Origin: Propionispira arboris
Lineage (GTDB): Bacteria; Bacillota; Negativicutes; Selenomonadales; Selenomonadaceae
Reading direction: 5' to 3'
Assembly: GCF_900109225.1 (NCBI RefSeq)
Contig: NZ_FNZK01000003.1
Location: 207,218-271,217 of the forward strand
Length of the DNA: 64,000 nt
Within the stretch, counting starts at the first letter, position 1. Every line of letters starts with the position of its first letter. Positions 9,041-18,413 of this stretch are shown here, piece after piece. A program made the position numbers and the translations under genes. The notes beneath the pieces were generated by a model, which saw only the letters and a program-made list of their open reading frames with translations, ran no database searches and had not been told where the DNA came from.

Positions 9041-9547
9041 ATCTAGAGGAATTTCATTGTTATGTAGACCAACTTCTTGCAATGGCACATTCTCAGCAGT
9101 ACTGCTTTGATCCGTTAAATCCAATAAATTAAGCTGTGTCACAAGCAATGTTTTCATTTTTGTCTGAAAGGAATCATATTGTCTTTGCATGTCTTGATAT
9201 GAAAGGGTTTGTTGATGAACTTTTTCAGCCGCTTCTATCATCAATTTTTTTGCGTTAAGCTGCGCTTCCTGAATAATATTAGCCGCTTCTTTTTGCGCAT
9301 TCGTTTTTACTTCTTCCGCTGTTTTTTGGGCAATAAGCAAAGTTTCATGTAGCGTTGCTTCCATTTGCTTAAAACGTCCTATATCATCTTGCATCTGATT
9401 GGCTTTTTCTTTAAGTTGTACATTGTCTCTATATAACTGTTCATAGTCTTTGATAACTCGATCGAGAAATGTATCAATTTCATCTTCATTATAACCACGA
9501 AAACTCCGTTTGAATTCTTGATTATGAATATCTAAAGGTGTAAGCAT
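9038..9547 (-). CDS. divIVA: DivIVA family cell-division / polarity protein
   Basis: A coiled-coil protein that gathers at curved membranes at poles and septa. The start MLTPLDIHNQEFKRSFRGYN, then DEIDTFLDRVIKDYE, is the conserved lipid-binding N-terminus. Residues 30-140 are long heptad-rich helix, including EEVKTNAQKEAANIIQEAQ. I chose the ATG at 9547 because it restores the family start and has AGAGGAAG ahead; the frame extends seven codons further. It has 169 residues and is the last gene of the sepF-proC-ylmH-divIVA series. Confidence 0.92.
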   Translation of the reverse strand: MLTPLDIHNQEFKRSFRGYNEDEIDTFLDRVIKDYEQLYRDNVQLKEKANQMQDDIGRFKQMEATLHETLLIAQKTAEEVKTNAQKEAANIIQEAQLNAKKLMIEAAEKVHQQTLSYQDMQRQYDSFQTKMKTLLVTQLNLLDLTDQSSTAENVPLQEVGLHNNEIPLD

Positions 9548-9573
9548 AAGCTCCGCTTCCTCTACCATTTATT

Positions 9574-10362
9574 TTATATATAGCGTCTAAGTAAAATTCC
9601 AGTCCTGCCTTTTTTTGTCTGGCCACGGACTTCTGCGACCTCAATACGGCCTCTACCGCGCATTGATATGATATCGCCTTCTTTTACCATGTGGGACGAA
9701 CTTTTTACAGATTGCCAGTTCAATTTTAATTTATCGGCTTCGATATCACTCACAATTTTACTGCGCGATGAACCAAAGCCTGCTGCTGCAATCGAATCCA
9801 CTCGAAGCGAAGCAACCGTGGCTTTAATTTCTTTACAACGCTCTTCACGCACTTCAATATCAGAAAAGCTCCCCACTTCCGCCGTGATAGCTGACGAACC
9901 AATTTGCGTATAATTTTGCAAAATAAACTGACCCATCTTCACATCAGCTATGATCTTCACATGATCGGCTTTAATAAGCAAGTCCCCAATTTGCCCACGG
10001 TCAATTCCCAATCCAATGAGCGAACCTAAAATATCGCGGTGGGCAATATGATAAAATTGTGCATTCCATGATGCTTTAACAACCGTCAAGTCAAAAGATG
10101 GTGTGCCAAGAAAGTCCTCATGAACAAAAGCCGCCTTTTGGCGTTCCGCACCTGGGTAACCACCGTCAAAAACAAGTTTCAACGCTGGATAATTGGCAGC
10201 GATTGTTTCAGCAATTTCGCAACCATAAGGGTCTAAAAAAAACGATGTTTTAAATTTTCGGCTTTTGTTCACAGCTTCGGCAAGATCGACCAATTTAACA
10301 GCCGTTTCAGCCCCCTCTGTTCCTTTATAATACCGGATAATTTTTTCACGATCTGCTGCCAT
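9574..10362 (-). CDS. YlmH-like S4-domain RNA-binding protein
   Basis: YlmH homologues bind the ribosome through a C-terminal S4 domain and take part in rescue of stalled translation; the gene is usually beside sepF and divIVA. Here the S4 region is at about residues 180-245 (ATVASLRVDSIAAAGFGSSR, then VSDIEADKLKLNW). The N-terminal part has FFLDPYGCEIAETIAANY and FDGGYPGAERQKA, the family's RRM-like domain. The ATG at 10362 begins next to the proC stop; GGGGAAA in the last proC codons serves as its ribosome site. It has 262 residues. Confidence 0.87.
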   Translation of the reverse strand: MAADREKIIRYYKGTEGAETAVKLVDLAEAVNKSRKFKTSFFLDPYGCEIAETIAANYPALKLVFDGGYPGAERQKAAFVHEDFLGTPSFDLTVVKASWNAQFYHIAHRDILGSLIGLGIDRGQIGDLLIKADHVKIIADVKMGQFILQNYTQIGSSAITAEVGSFSDIEVREERCKEIKATVASLRVDSIAAAGFGSSRSKIVSDIEADKLKLNWQSVKSSSHMVKEGDIISMRGRGRIEVAEVRGQTKKGRTGILLRRYI

Positions 10363-10363
10363 A

Positions 10364-11164
10364 TTACGATTTCCCCATTGCTTTCGATTTATTTGTTGCC
10401 GCTTCAACAGCATCAATCAGTGCTGCTCGAACTCCTTTTTGTTCTAAGACATGGATACCAGCAATCGTTGTCCCGCCCGGTGAAGTCACTTTGTCTCGAA
10501 GGACAGCCGGATGTTCACCTGTTTCCAGCACCATTTTGGCTGCACCCAAAAGTGTCTGTGCTGCCAGCATAATCGATGTTTGACGAGGCAAACCTGCATT
10601 GACGCCTGCATCTGCTAAAGCATCAATCATAACAAAGACATACCCCGGACCACTACCGGACAGTCCCGTCACTGCGTCAATAGCGCTTTCTTGTAAAATC
10701 ACAGCTTTGCCAACTGCATTGAATATAGATTCTACTGTTTTGCCATTTTGCTCTGACGCATTTTTTCCCAAAGCAATAGCGGACATGCCCGCGCCTACGG
10801 CAACTGGTGTATTTGGCATTACACGCACAACTGGCTGCTGCACGAAATACGTTTCCAATGATTTCAAAGTAAGACCAGCAATCACGGAAATAACGATCGT
10901 ATCCGCATTTACTAGCTTTACAATCGACTCAATTGCTGCTTGAGCTGCCTGCGGTTTAATTGCCAGTACAACGATGTCCAGTTTTTCTAAAAACGTACTG
11001 GCATTAACCGCTGCCTGAGCACCATATAAAGTATGTAACTGTTCACATCTTTTGATTTTATGATCCGAAACATATACTTCGTCGGGCGTAAATAATTTAT
11101 TTGCCAAAATTCCCCCGATCATTGCTTCAGCCATAGCTCCGCCACCAATAAATCCTATATTCAT
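10364..11164 (-). CDS. proC: Pyrroline-5-carboxylate reductase
   Basis: Performs the last step of proline synthesis, reducing pyrroline-5-carboxylate with NAD(P)H. The N-terminal Rossmann motif is MNIGFIGGGAMAEAMIGG. The C-terminal signature TSPGGTTIAGIHVLEQKGVR is complete, and GLSGSGPGYVF is also typical. It has 266 residues. It lies between sepF and ylmH, where Bacillus has the membrane gene ylmG. Confidence 0.95.
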   Translation of the reverse strand: MNIGFIGGGAMAEAMIGGILANKLFTPDEVYVSDHKIKRCEQLHTLYGAQAAVNASTFLEKLDIVVLAIKPQAAQAAIESIVKLVNADTIVISVIAGLTLKSLETYFVQQPVVRVMPNTPVAVGAGMSAIALGKNASEQNGKTVESIFNAVGKAVILQESAIDAVTGLSGSGPGYVFVMIDALADAGVNAGLPRQTSIMLAAQTLLGAAKMVLETGEHPAVLRDKVTSPGGTTIAGIHVLEQKGVRAALIDAVEAATNKSKAMGKS

Positions 11165-11174
11165 GATATCACTC

Positions 11175-11669
11175 CTATTTTTTCAGCCAAGGCATATCTG
11201 TGTCTGAGGCTTTATTCTCTTGCTGTGTATACGTTACATCCACATTGCTTGGTGCACATAAAAATACATTATTCCCCACTTTTTTTATATCACCGGAAAG
11301 AGCATACGTCGTACCACTAATAAAATCAATAATCCGCTTTGCAACTTCACTATCTGTATTTTCAAAATTAACCACAACCGGCTTTTTGTTTTTCAAATAA
11401 TCTGCTACCTGTTGTGCATCATCAAAAGATAAAGGTTCAATGACTATAACATTCATTTGTCTTGCCACCACATTCGTATTATTTGTACTACTCGTCGCAT
11501 GGAAATTCACTACATTATTCTGCGCATAGGAGGATGTTTTTTTTGATTTGAATTCATTGGCTGCTGTTTGTTCTTCGGTCGATTCCCCTTTTTGTTCTTG
11601 AATCTCCACTTCCTTATCGACAGAATCAATTAACCCTAGTTTACCACAAAATTTATCTATAAACGACAT
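11175..11669 (-). CDS. sepF: SepF cell-division protein
   Basis: SepF binds FtsZ and the membrane and helps anchor the Z ring. The N-terminus MSFIDKFCGKLGLID is an amphipathic membrane-binding helix. A charged, low-complexity linker follows (about 18-60). The C-terminal SepF domain has VIEPLSFDDAQQVADYLKNK, PVVVNFENTDSEVAKRIIDF and TYALSGDIKKVGNNVFLCAP. It has 164 residues and is located between yggS and proC. Confidence 0.95.
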   Translation of the reverse strand: MSFIDKFCGKLGLIDSVDKEVEIQEQKGESTEEQTAANEFKSKKTSSYAQNNVVNFHATSSTNNTNVVARQMNVIVIEPLSFDDAQQVADYLKNKKPVVVNFENTDSEVAKRIIDFISGTTYALSGDIKKVGNNVFLCAPSNVDVTYTQQENKASDTDMPWLKK

Positions 11670-11685
11670 GCTCTATTTCCTCCTA

Positions 11686-12378
11686 TTAATATTGACGCGG
11701 TCCGAAGATTGCTGTTCCAATTCGAACCATATTAGCACCTTCTTCAATGGCAGCCGTATAATCATGACTCATCCCCATAGACAACCATTTTAGATCCGTC
11801 TTTTCAAACTTATGCTGTTTCATATCTGTATATAAATGAAACATATTTTTAAAAATAGGTCTGACTTCTTCTAAATTATCACAAATTGGTGCAATGGTCA
11901 TCAGTCCACATACGTGAAGAGATTCCATTTGGTCAACATCACGCAGCAGATCCGGCAGGTCTTCTGCATAAATACCAAACTTGCTTTCTTCTTTTGCAAT
12001 GTTGACTTGCAGCAAAACATCCTGAATTTTATTAATTTTCTTTGCTTCTTTATTAATTTCTACAGCAATTTTTTTACTATCAACCGAATGAATCATATCA
12101 AATAAATGAACAGCCTGTTTCACTTTATTCGTCTGTAGATGTCCAAGCAAATGCCATTCAACTTCACGATCCAGTGTTGCCGCTTTGCTGATTGCTTCTT
12201 GAATGCGATTTTCACCAATGGATAAAACGCCTGCCTCAATTGCTTCTTGCATGTCAGCAACTTCATGATTTTTAGTTACAGCGATAAGTTTTACAGAATT
12301 CGAATCGGCAGTCACCGTTCTTTTCAATAAAGAATATTCTATTTTATTTTGTATTTCATTTAAATTTTCTTTTATCAT
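11686..12378 (-). CDS. yggS: YggS/YlmE family PLP-binding homeostasis protein
   Basis: Binds pyridoxal phosphate and buffers the free cofactor; no catalytic reaction is established. The PLP lysine is in LIAVTKNHEVADM (about residue 37). SIGENRIQEAISKA and WHLLGHLQTNKVK are also typical, and the end has LSMGMSHDYTAAIEEGANMV. The ATG at 12378 has GGAGG seven bases ahead; the frame extends eight codons further. It has 230 residues. Together with pgeF and sepF it corresponds to Bacillus ylmD-ylmE-ylmF. Confidence 0.94.
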   Translation of the reverse strand: MIKENLNEIQNKIEYSLLKRTVTADSNSVKLIAVTKNHEVADMQEAIEAGVLSIGENRIQEAISKAATLDREVEWHLLGHLQTNKVKQAVHLFDMIHSVDSKKIAVEINKEAKKINKIQDVLLQVNIAKEESKFGIYAEDLPDLLRDVDQMESLHVCGLMTIAPICDNLEEVRPIFKNMFHLYTDMKQHKFEKTDLKWLSMGMSHDYTAAIEEGANMVRIGTAIFGPRQY

Positions 12379-12453
12379 AAAAACGCCTCCATACTTTAAC
12401 AAATATTCGAGAATAAGTCTAAATATCCTCTAAATATGCAAAATATAGCGATT

Positions 12454-13269
12454 TTATTTTAAACAAAGCATCGCGGCAATTCGACCTGTCTTTCCCTGAT
12501 CAGCCCGATAAGAAAAAAATACATCCGAATTACAGGCTGTGCAAGTATCAGCCATATCAATATGTTCCGCTAGTATGCCAACTTCTTCTAATTGTATTCG
12601 ATTGGCTGCCCAAAGATCAAGTTTCCATTTTTTCTGAAATGGTATAAGGATCGTGTTTGCATCCTTTGGAAAAGCCTTGCAAAACTGAAGCTGTACATCG
12701 AGACCTACTTCATAACAACACGGTCCGATCGATGGGCCAATGCCAACTAAACACTTTTTGGGATCTGTTTGAAAGACTGCCTGCATTGCCTTCACTGTCT
12801 TTTGGGCTATTTTATGAACCGTTCCCTTCCAGCCTGCATGACTAATGCCAATCGCGTGGTGTTCAGGATCAAAAAACAGAACTGGCGTACAATCCGCAAA
12901 AAACAACATCAACGGTACATTTTTTACATTTGTAATGAAAGCATCCGTTTCTTTAATTGCATCTTCATAGGATGTTGCACCACGACCAGCATCTGCTGCC
13001 GTAACTTGCCTAATATTGCTGCTATGTACCTGTTCACATGTACATAAATTAGCACTTGATAGAAAAAAAGCATTACAAAACCGGTGCCTGTTTTCCAATA
13101 CGGATTTTTCATCATCCCCATTATGCATTGCTAAATTCATCTTATCAAAAGGTGATTTACTCACTCCACCAAAACGAGTTGATATTGCATGTTCCAGACC
13201 CTCTTGCGGAAAAATCGAAAATTGACCAACTTGTATAGTATCTTCTTTCTCCAGTAATGAAAAGCTCAT
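12454..13269 (-). CDS. pgeF: PgeF/YfiH (laccase-domain) purine nucleoside hydrolase/phosphorylase-type protein
   Basis: A member of the YfiH/LACC1 family, formerly called polyphenol oxidase. Members act on adenosine and other purine nucleosides, and E. coli YfiH edits peptidoglycan precursors. The metal and catalytic residues are in FADCTPVLFFDPEHHAIGIS, then HAGWKGTVHKIA, and CLVGIGPSIGPCCYEVG. It has 271 residues. It is the first gene of the ylm-like series, 75 bases before yggS. Which of the family's activities it has is not clear. Confidence 0.9.
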   Translation of the reverse strand: MSFSLLEKEDTIQVGQFSIFPQEGLEHAISTRFGGVSKSPFDKMNLAMHNGDDEKSVLENRHRFCNAFFLSSANLCTCEQVHSSNIRQVTAADAGRGATSYEDAIKETDAFITNVKNVPLMLFFADCTPVLFFDPEHHAIGISHAGWKGTVHKIAQKTVKAMQAVFQTDPKKCLVGIGPSIGPCCYEVGLDVQLQFCKAFPKDANTILIPFQKKWKLDLWAANRIQLEEVGILAEHIDMADTCTACNSDVFFSYRADQGKTGRIAAMLCLK

Positions 13270-13285
13270 ATTTCATCTCCTAAAT

Positions 13286-15013
13286 TTAATGGCAAACACC
13301 ACAGCGTTTACAGCCATCAAAACACTGTACCGTATGTTTTCTCTGTTTTGCATTCTCTATTTCACGATATAAATATGACTTATTAATCCCCAAATCCAAT
13401 GTGTCCCAAGGGAAAACTTCATGTTCACTACGTTCACGATATAAATAAAAAGCACTGTCAAGGTTTGCTTCTTTCATTGCCTGTTTAAAACTTTTACTGC
13501 CACCCAATTGATGAGCTCGATACAAAACATGTGATAGTCTGCGATCACCACGAGCTAAAATCCCCTGTATATAGGCTTCTTTAGGTGATTCAATGATTAC
13601 ATCAATTTGTTTTGTATTTTTAAAAGAGGTTTTGATATATTTTAAATCATGATCACTTTGTTTGATATCCGCCATTGGCAGCCATTGAAAAGGTGTGACT
13701 GGCTTTGGAATAAAAGGATTGATACTCAATGTCAATTTTCCATGACAACCTAAACTTTCCATGTAGGCTTTGACTTCCGTCGTCATCGTGAGAATAGCCT
13801 CAATATCATCACTCGTTTCAAATGGCAATCCAATCATAATATAAAGCCTAAAATTGGCAACACCCGCATTTGCGCCAAGTTCAATGGCTTTAAATAAATG
13901 TTCTTTTTTTATTCCTTTATTAATGATCTCACGCATTTTATCACTGCCTGCTTCTGGCGCTAATGTTAATGTTTTTAAACCACTGTGTACCAAAGAATCT
14001 ACAAGGTCTTTGGTGACAGAATCCGCGCGAAAAGAAGCTACGGACATGGGCATACCTAAGTCTAATATTTTATGGCACAATGTGTTTATTTCAGGATAAT
14101 CGGATATAGCCGCACCCATAAGTCCGACTTTTTTACCATATGTTTGCGCTTCGATAAGCATTTTTTCAATACTTTCTAAAGACCTGTTGCGAGGTTTACG
14201 AAATGCATAACCAGCCATACAGAAACGACAATGCCTGCCACAGCCACGAGCAATTTCAATTAAATAAAGATTAAATTCCGTATCATTGGTACGAATAACC
14301 GTGTGGGCATCATACGCATCTAAGTCTTGAACCCATTGACGATGAATTTGACTTGGTACTTTGTCATCGTGTGTAATCTTCGCAACGATACCATCGTCTA
14401 GATACTCGTGCGTATAATACCTAGGCACGTATACGCCAGGAACATTCGCCAATCGCAAAAGAATAGCTTCACGTGTGAGATTATCTGCTTTTGCTTTATA
14501 ATATGCATCTAAAAACAAATGGATCGTTTCTTCACCTTCACCAATAATAAAAGCATCAATAAAAAGACTCAACGGTTCAGGATTAAAAGTTGAACAAGCC
14601 CCCCCGGCAATAACAATCGGATCATCATTCGTACGTTTTGCAGCTAAAAGTTCCACTTTACCCAATTCCAAAATCTTCAATACATTAAAATAATCCATTT
14701 CAAAAGATACCGCAAAACCAATTAGGGGAAATTCATATAAAGGTTCTTGATTTTCGATACTCATAAGTGGTGTATTCGTCCGAATATATTCTTTTTCAAT
14801 CAGTTTTTCCGGCAAAAAAAACCGTTCACAAGCCGTGTCTTTCCGATTGTTCATTTGTTGATACAAAATATGTATGCCTAAGTTCGACATCCCTACAAAG
14901 TAAGAATTCGGATACACTAAAGCAAATTTGCTGCGTATTCCAGCGGGGAACACACTCACGCCATCCTCATTATTTAATATTTTTTGTAAATTTGCTTTTA
15001 ATTCCCAAGACAA
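13286..15013 (-). CDS. TIGR03960 family B12-binding-type radical SAM protein
   Basis: A 575-residue radical SAM protein. The N-terminal third (about 1-190) resembles a B12-binding-type domain (FALVYPNSYFVGMSNLGIHI, then IVIAGGACSTFNPEPLSLFI). The iron-sulfur motif is CGRHCRFC, near residue 263, with SLESIEKMLIEAQ after it. The tail holds CFDGCKRCGVC, extra cysteines that could bind another cluster or zinc. The reaction is unknown for this family. Its usual neighbour, a DUF2344/TIGR03936 gene, is not next to it. It begins 81 bases after nrdR and ends 16 bases before pgeF, so may be co-transcribed with it. Confidence 0.85.
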   Translation of the reverse strand: MSWELKANLQKILNNEDGVSVFPAGIRSKFALVYPNSYFVGMSNLGIHILYQQMNNRKDTACERFFLPEKLIEKEYIRTNTPLMSIENQEPLYEFPLIGFAVSFEMDYFNVLKILELGKVELLAAKRTNDDPIVIAGGACSTFNPEPLSLFIDAFIIGEGEETIHLFLDAYYKAKADNLTREAILLRLANVPGVYVPRYYTHEYLDDGIVAKITHDDKVPSQIHRQWVQDLDAYDAHTVIRTNDTEFNLYLIEIARGCGRHCRFCMAGYAFRKPRNRSLESIEKMLIEAQTYGKKVGLMGAAISDYPEINTLCHKILDLGMPMSVASFRADSVTKDLVDSLVHSGLKTLTLAPEAGSDKMREIINKGIKKEHLFKAIELGANAGVANFRLYIMIGLPFETSDDIEAILTMTTEVKAYMESLGCHGKLTLSINPFIPKPVTPFQWLPMADIKQSDHDLKYIKTSFKNTKQIDVIIESPKEAYIQGILARGDRRLSHVLYRAHQLGGSKSFKQAMKEANLDSAFYLYRERSEHEVFPWDTLDLGINKSYLYREIENAKQRKHTVQCFDGCKRCGVCH

Positions 15014-15094
15014 ATTTTCTCACTCCAAACCAAATTAAATATGTTAAGAAAAACAGCCCACATAGTGTGAGCCGAATTTTTATATCTTACTATT

Positions 15095-15577
15095 CTAATT
15101 TTTTGATTTTGTCGAATCATTCTTTTTTGATTCGATCAATTCTTCTAATTCCTCTTTAAAATTACTGATATCTGTAAATTTTCGATAGACAGAGGCAAAA
15201 CGAATATAGGCAACATCATCAAAAGCTTTAAGCTTTTCCATGACCAGTTGTCCAATTGCCACAGCCGAAACTTCACGATCCATAGGATTGCGTAATTCCT
15301 TCTCAATCTCATCTGTCAAATTAATGATTTTCTCCATCGAAACAGTTCGTTTATCACAAGAACGAATCAATCCGTTCAATAATTTATTTCGATCAAACAG
15401 CACTCTGCGCCCATCATTTTTTATAACCATTAAAGGAATTTTTTCAATGACTTCATAAGTTGTAAATCGTTTGCCACAACTCGTACATTCACGGCGGCGT
15501 CGAATCGTATTTCCATCATCTGCGGCGCGAGAATCAATTACACGGCTATCTGCCGTTTTACAAAACGGGCAACGCAT
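15095..15577 (-). CDS. nrdR: NrdR transcriptional repressor
   Basis: A nucleotide-sensing repressor of ribonucleotide reductase genes. The zinc ribbon is at residues 3-34: MRCPFCKTADSRVIDSR and RRECTSCGKRFTTYE. The ATP-cone domain follows (PLMVIKNDGRRVLFDRNKLL, then VAYIRFASVYRKFTDI). It has 160 residues, normal for the family. No nrd genes are in the window, so it acts in trans. Confidence 0.96.
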   Translation of the reverse strand: MRCPFCKTADSRVIDSRAADDGNTIRRRRECTSCGKRFTTYEVIEKIPLMVIKNDGRRVLFDRNKLLNGLIRSCDKRTVSMEKIINLTDEIEKELRNPMDREVSAVAIGQLVMEKLKAFDDVAYIRFASVYRKFTDISNFKEELEELIESKKNDSTKSKN

Positions 15578-15653
15578 TTACGGCACCTTCTCTCCTTAAG
15601 ATAAACACTTTTTCTATTATAACATACTTTATTCCTAGAAATAGCAGGACCAT

Positions 15654-17519
15654 TTAATCATGTTTCCTGTCGCTTTTTCGATTTATTTTTTTTGAAACAT
15701 CCGAATTTTTCAAATGCTTTTCAACTGAATGTTCCTGGGGGCGAATCAAACATTTGGGACCATAGCCTATTAGATCTTCCCGTTTTGCTTTGAGCAAAGC
15801 CTTATACACAATGAAGCGATTTTTGGGGTCACGATATTGCATCAAGGCTCGTTGCATTTGTTTTTCTACCGGATCTTTCGCAACATACACGGTTTCGCCA
15901 GTTAGTGGGTTCATTCCCGTGTAATACATACAGGTTGACAACGTTCCTGGTGTTGGAATAAAATCCTGTACCTGTTCCGGACGATAATTGAGATCACGAA
16001 TAAATTCCGCTAGTTCCACGGCATCTTTTAAAGATGCCCCTGGATGACTCGACATAAAATATGGCACTAAATATTGCTTTTTATTGATTTTTTGATTCAT
16101 TTTTTTAAAAGCATCGGCAAAACGTACATAAACCGATTTATTAGATTTCCCCATTAGGTTTGTCACTTTTTCGGAAATATGCTCTGGTGCGACTTTTAAT
16201 TGTCCACTAATATGATATCGGCATAATTCCTCTAAAAAATCATCTTTAACAGCCATAAGATAATCAAAACGAATACCTGAACGGATAAATACTTTTTTAA
16301 CCTTTGGCAGAGCTCGTAAAGCTCGTAAAAGTTCTATATAGTCGGTATGACTTTTCGTAAGATTTTTACAAGGGGTTGGCGCTAAACATTGCTTTTCACG
16401 GCAAGTGCCGCGCTCGAGCTGAGACTTGCACGATGGTACATGAAAATTAGCAGTTGGCCCCCCAACATCATGTATATAACCTTTAAACTCTGGCAGCTTT
16501 GTTAAAATCTCAGCTTCCGCTACAATCGATTCTTGGCTTCTTGATTGAATGATTCGACCTTGGTGGGAAACAATCGCACAAAAATGACAGCCACCAAAAC
16601 AACCGCGGTGGCTGACTAAACTAAACTGCACTTCTTGTATTGCCGGAACACCGCCCATTGCTTCATAAATTGGATGATACGTTCGCTGATATGGCAAGGC
16701 ATAAATTTCATCCATCTCTTCCACAGTTAAGGGAAGTGCTGGAACATTTTGAACCAGATATTGATTACCCGATGCTTGGACAATGGTTTTTCCGCGAATC
16801 GCATCTTGCTCAAAATATTCGACTTTAAAAGCTTCACTAAAAGATTGCTTGTTTTTACTAACCAATTCGCAAGATGGCACTTCAATCGCATCCCAAACAT
16901 AATCAAGATTGGATGTAACATAACAAGTTCCCTTTACGGTAGTAATTGCTGCAATTTCAATGCCCTGATGTAATTCCGCGGCAATTTCTAAAATTTGTTT
17001 TTCGCCCATTCCATAAATTAATAAATCGGCTCGACTATCGAATAAAATAGACCGACGAATCGTATCCGACCAATAATCGTAATGGGCAAAACGCCTTAAG
17101 CTAGCTTCAATGCCACCAATAATAATTGGCACTTTCCCAAAAATCTCACGCAATCGATTACAATAAACCACCACAGCGCGATCTGGTCTATGACCTGAGT
17201 GTCCGCCCGGTGAATAAGAATCCGTATGGCGAAATTTTTTTGATGCTGTAAATTTATTTAACATAGAATCAAGATTTCCACTCGAGACAAGAAATCCTAA
17301 TTTGGGTTTACCTAATTTTTTAAAATCATCTATACTTTTCCAATCAGGCTGCGCAATAATACCAACTTTATACCCATGTTTTTCCAATATACGACAAATA
17401 ATTGCTGGTCCAAAACTTGGATGATCAACATATGCATCACCTGAAATAAAAATAAAATCCAGTATATCCCAATTTCGGTTTTGCATATCCGCTTTACTAA
17501 TCGGTAAAAAATCTTTCAT
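15654..17519 (-). CDS. YgiQ family radical SAM protein
   Basis: A 621-residue protein of the YgiQ family, whose reaction is not known. A B12-type or N-terminal YgiQ domain spans about 1-290 ([21 protein letters not shown] start and [18 protein letters not shown]). The radical SAM cysteines are in [12 protein letters not shown] at about residue 307. The C-terminal DUF3362-type region has [20 protein letters not shown]. The tail is rich in lysine and arginine. It is 12 bases after the rodZ-like gene. Confidence 0.9.
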   Translation of the reverse strand: MKDFLPISKADMQNRNWDILDFIFISGDAYVDHPSFGPAIICRILEKHGYKVGIIAQPDWKSIDDFKKLGKPKLGFLVSSGNLDSMLNKFTASKKFRHTDSYSPGGHSGHRPDRAVVVYCNRLREIFGKVPIIIGGIEASLRRFAHYDYWSDTIRRSILFDSRADLLIYGMGEKQILEIAAELHQGIEIAAITTVKGTCYVTSNLDYVWDAIEVPSCELVSKNKQSFSEAFKVEYFEQDAIRGKTIVQASGNQYLVQNVPALPLTVEEMDEIYALPYQRTYHPIYEAMGGVPAIQEVQFSLVSHRGCFGGCHFCAIVSHQGRIIQSRSQESIVAEAEILTKLPEFKGYIHDVGGPTANFHVPSCKSQLERGTCREKQCLAPTPCKNLTKSHTDYIELLRALRALPKVKKVFIRSGIRFDYLMAVKDDFLEELCRYHISGQLKVAPEHISEKVTNLMGKSNKSVYVRFADAFKKMNQKINKKQYLVPYFMSSHPGASLKDAVELAEFIRDLNYRPEQVQDFIPTPGTLSTCMYYTGMNPLTGETVYVAKDPVEKQMQRALMQYRDPKNRFIVYKALLKAKREDLIGYGPKCLIRPQEHSVEKHLKNSDVSKKINRKSDRKHD

Positions 17520-17531
17520 GTTCGTCTCCTG

Positions 17532-18314
17532 TTATTCAACCGTTTCCTCTTTTTGATTCGTGAATTTTTTTGTGAGGACATCCCCGGTTTTCCCTATTTC
17601 ACCCAAACTTTTACCATTATAGGTGACTTGAACTGCTCCGGCGTTACCAACTGTCATAATCATTTCTTTATCTGCTTTCCATGACAAGGATTCACCATCT
17701 TTTGGTGTTCCTTCGTAAATGGTTTTATCATCAGCAATCACTTTTGTCCAGCATTTTCCGTTAAATTTTGCGGTTAGCTCAACACCTTCATATTTTTTCT
17801 CTGATGTTACCGCTTTTTCTTTAACTTTCGGCACTGCTACAGTAGCTGCCGGTGCCTTTGTTACGGTTTTTTCCGAGGAATCACTGCTGAATCCCCAATA
17901 AAGTCCACCTACGACCAATCCTGCGATCACGACACCGATTAATACTTGTTGTGTTTTGCGAGATTTTTCCACACGTTCTTTAAAATCATTTTTATTTGAG
18001 ACAGCCTCTACTTTTGTTGATGCAGGTGGTTTTAGAATCTGCGGTTTTACTGTTTCTGTCACAGGGATTTCTTCTTGTGGCAATGCGGCATTTTTTTCTT
18101 CATAATATTTTTTTAACATTTCCGTGCCATCAAGATTTAAATAATTAGCGTATGTTTTTATAAAGCCCTTTAAGTAAACTTCTCCCGGTAAAACATCATA
18201 ATCTGCTTTTTCAATCGATTCTATATATAAAGCACGAATGCTCGTATCACGCTCGATATCTTTAATCGTTAGATTCTGTTTTTCTCTTTCCTTTTGTAAA
18301 ATCTCACCTAACAT
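17532..18314 (-). CDS. RodZ-like membrane protein with N-terminal helix-turn-helix
   Basis: The domain order is that of RodZ, which links the MreB cytoskeleton to the envelope: a helix-turn-helix (about 1-70, LGEILQKEREKQNLTIKDIE and GEVYLKGFIKTYANYL), a basic linker, one membrane span near 123-142 (VLIGVVIAGLVVGGLYWGF), and an outside DUF4115 domain at the end (KFNGKCWTKVIADDKTIYEG). I chose the ATG at 18314 although a TTG two codons earlier is closer to GGAGG. It is 99 bases after ftsK. The role in cell shape is inferred from the family. Confidence 0.85.
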   Translation of the reverse strand: MLGEILQKEREKQNLTIKDIERDTSIRALYIESIEKADYDVLPGEVYLKGFIKTYANYLNLDGTEMLKKYYEEKNAALPQEEIPVTETVKPQILKPPASTKVEAVSNKNDFKERVEKSRKTQQVLIGVVIAGLVVGGLYWGFSSDSSEKTVTKAPAATVAVPKVKEKAVTSEKKYEGVELTAKFNGKCWTKVIADDKTIYEGTPKDGESLSWKADKEMIMTVGNAGAVQVTYNGKSLGEIGKTGDVLTKKFTNQKEETVE

Positions 18315-18413
18315 ATACAATAGTTCCTCCCCTAATTTGATTCATAGTTAAAGTACCCACTATACAATTTACCTTTATACTACATTATACATGATGGTGC
18401 CAAAATTTACAGC

